NCBI RefSeq assembly: GCF_000020585.3
Contig: NC_011138.3
Location: 4,382,875-4,389,357 of the forward strand
Direction: 5' to 3'
Source: Alteromonas mediterranea DE
Lineage (GTDB): Bacteria > Pseudomonadota > Gammaproteobacteria > Enterobacterales > Alteromonadaceae
DNA length: 6,483 bases
The notes under the pieces are model-generated. The model saw only the letters and a program-made list of their open reading frames with translations. It was not told the DNA's origin and ran no database searches. Within the stretch, counting starts at the first letter, position 1, and every line of letters starts with the position of its first letter. Shown one piece after another: positions 5,262-6,483 of this stretch. The position numbers were made by a program, and so were the translations under genes.

Positions 5262-6483
5262 ATGTCGTGGATGCGAAAAGCCCTTTTGTCGGTATTTCAT
5301 TATCCTGTAAAGTTACTGGTTAAAGCCCATAGTATTCCAGTTAACGTTGAAACCGAATTAGGAATAGATAAAAGCAAACCTATCGTTTATCTACTTCCCA
5401 CCAACTCAGTGACAGACCAACTTTCATTGAGAATGTCGACCCAAGCTCTAGACTTACCCAGCCCAACTAAGACCTTAACGTTGGCAGGGAGAGAGTATTC
5501 ATCGACGTTGTTTTTGCGAAAAACACAACCGCTTTTCCGCTCGTCGGCAAAAGACACGGGAATTGAAGAAGTCTTTACAGACCTTTTCCACCTGCACAGA
5601 GACCATGAGAATCTCGATTTACAAGTTGTGCCGGTTTATGTGACATGGGGCAGAGCACCAGGCCGCGGTAACCCGGGACTGAGCGACCTTATTGCTGATA
5701 AGGCTGCACCCAGCTGGTTGCGCAAGTTATTCATCGTGCTGTTTTTAGGCCGTGACAACTTTATCAATTACTCTAAGGCCGTTTCGGCGCGCGCCATGTC
5801 TAACCAACACGGTAGCGATCAGAGTATCGCTCATAAGCTCGTTCGGGTTGCCAGTACGCATTTTCAGAGAAAGCGCCAAAGTATGACGGGCCCTACGCTA
5901 TTAGAGCGTCAAGAGCTCAATAATAGCGTATTGGGGTCTGATGCCGTACGCCGCGCCATTGCCGAGGAATCTAGAAGCAAAAAAGTATCTCACGACAAAG
6001 CAAAAGCGTGCGCCCAGTCATACATTACCGAGATTGCTGCAGACTATCGCGAGGGCCTTATCCGGTTTGGCGACAGGCTGCTTACGCGTATCTGGAACAA
6101 AATCTATAACGGCATAAGCGTAGGGCACGCCGAACGAATTCGCGAACTTGCTGCAAACGGACATGAAATTATTTATGTGCCGTGTCACCGCAGCCATATG
6201 GATTACCTACTGCTCACTTACGTGATTTATCACGAAGGCATGGTAACGCCCCATATCGCAGCGGGTATTAATCTTAACTTTTGGCCCGTAGGTAAAATGT
6301 TCCGCCGTGGCGGTGCGTTTTTCCTGCGTCGCAGCTTTGCAGGCAACAAGCTGTATACTGCGGTTTTCAGAGAGTATTTAGAGCTACTTTTCAACAAAGG
6401 CTACTCGGTGAAATACTACCCTGAAGGCGGTCGTAGCCGCACAGGTCGTCTTATTCCGCCGAAAACCGGCATGTTAGCCATAA
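5262..6483 (+). CDS. plsB: Glycerol-3-phosphate 1-O-acyltransferase PlsB, N-terminal half (cut by window edge)
   Basis: The first 407 codons of a gene running off the right edge; E. coli PlsB has about 807 residues, so about half is visible. The enzyme transfers an acyl chain from acyl-ACP or acyl-CoA to position 1 of glycerol-3-phosphate at the inner membrane, the first step of phospholipid synthesis. The long N-terminal region (1-300) resembles E. coli PlsB, for example LGRDNFINYS (162-171) and RSKKVSHDKA (238-247). The acyltransferase blocks follow: block I CHRSHMDYLLL with His309 and Asp314 (H-X4-D), block II FRRGGAFFLRRSF (347-359), and block III PEGGRSRTGR with Glu388 (387-396). The ATG at 5262 gives an N-terminus aligned with E. 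coli PlsB. The ribosome site is weak (AGGA at 5247-5250, 11 bases away), and a second ATG at 5271 is possible. The gene is divergent from lexA. Confidence 0.97.
   Translation, partial: MSWMRKALLSVFHYPVKLLVKAHSIPVNVETELGIDKSKPIVYLLPTNSVTDQLSLRMSTQALDLPSPTKTLTLAGREYSSTLFLRKTQPLFRSSAKDTGIEEVFTDLFHLHRDHENLDLQVVPVYVTWGRAPGRGNPGLSDLIADKAAPSWLRKLFIVLFLGRDNFINYSKAVSARAMSNQHGSDQSIAHKLVRVASTHFQRKRQSMTGPTLLERQELNNSVLGSDAVRRAIAEESRSKKVSHDKAKACAQSYITEIAADYREGLIRFGDRLLTRIWNKIYNGISVGHAERIRELAANGHEIIYVPCHRSHMDYLLLTYVIYHEGMVTPHIAAGINLNFWPVGKMFRRGGAFFLRRSFAGNKLYTAVFREYLELLFNKGYSVKYYPEGGRSRTGRLIPPKTGMLAI

Overview
The window looks like the chromosome of a marine gammaproteobacterium, most likely of the Alteromonadales (Alteromonas-like). 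This rests on how I read the encoded proteins (PlsB and LexA close to the E. coli forms, an aa3/caa3-type oxidase operon) and on the moderate base composition. It is an inference; no database search was possible.

Layout from left to right. Positions 1-3743, all on the minus strand, hold a terminal cytochrome c oxidase operon transcribed right to left: coxB (subunit II with a fused C-terminal cytochrome c domain, GTG start), coxA (subunit I), a 140-base gap with a small hairpin, ctaG/cox11 (copper chaperone for the CuB centre) and the first 68 codons of subunit III, which runs off the left edge. The stop of coxB overlaps the ribosome binding site of coxA, so the two are probably translationally coupled.

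Positions 3744-4326 carry no conventional gene. On the minus strand they hold the probable cox promoter and leader and, next to lexA, a strong intrinsic terminator for lexA. On the plus strand they hold an inverted repeat, a plausible promoter, a strong Shine-Dalgarno sequence with a 17-codon ORF, and then the lexA terminator hairpin read from its other side. This could be a small unannotated transcription unit and is the least explained part of the window.

Positions 4327-4953 (minus) are lexA, a complete and apparently functional SOS repressor with the Ala-Gly cleavage site and Ser/Lys dyad. Its promoter contains two tandem SOS boxes, so it should be autoregulated. The 308-base divergent intergenic region also carries a TTTGAAC/GTTCAAA palindrome and a GATTGTG direct repeat in front of plsB. 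plsB (5262 to the right edge, plus strand) is the N-terminal half of the membrane glycerol-3-phosphate acyltransferase that starts phospholipid synthesis.

The genes are housekeeping functions: aerobic respiration, DNA-damage response and membrane lipid synthesis. I found no mobile element, CRISPR array, tRNA or rRNA. Nothing in the coding regions points to an undescribed system; the non-obvious content is in the intergenic signals.
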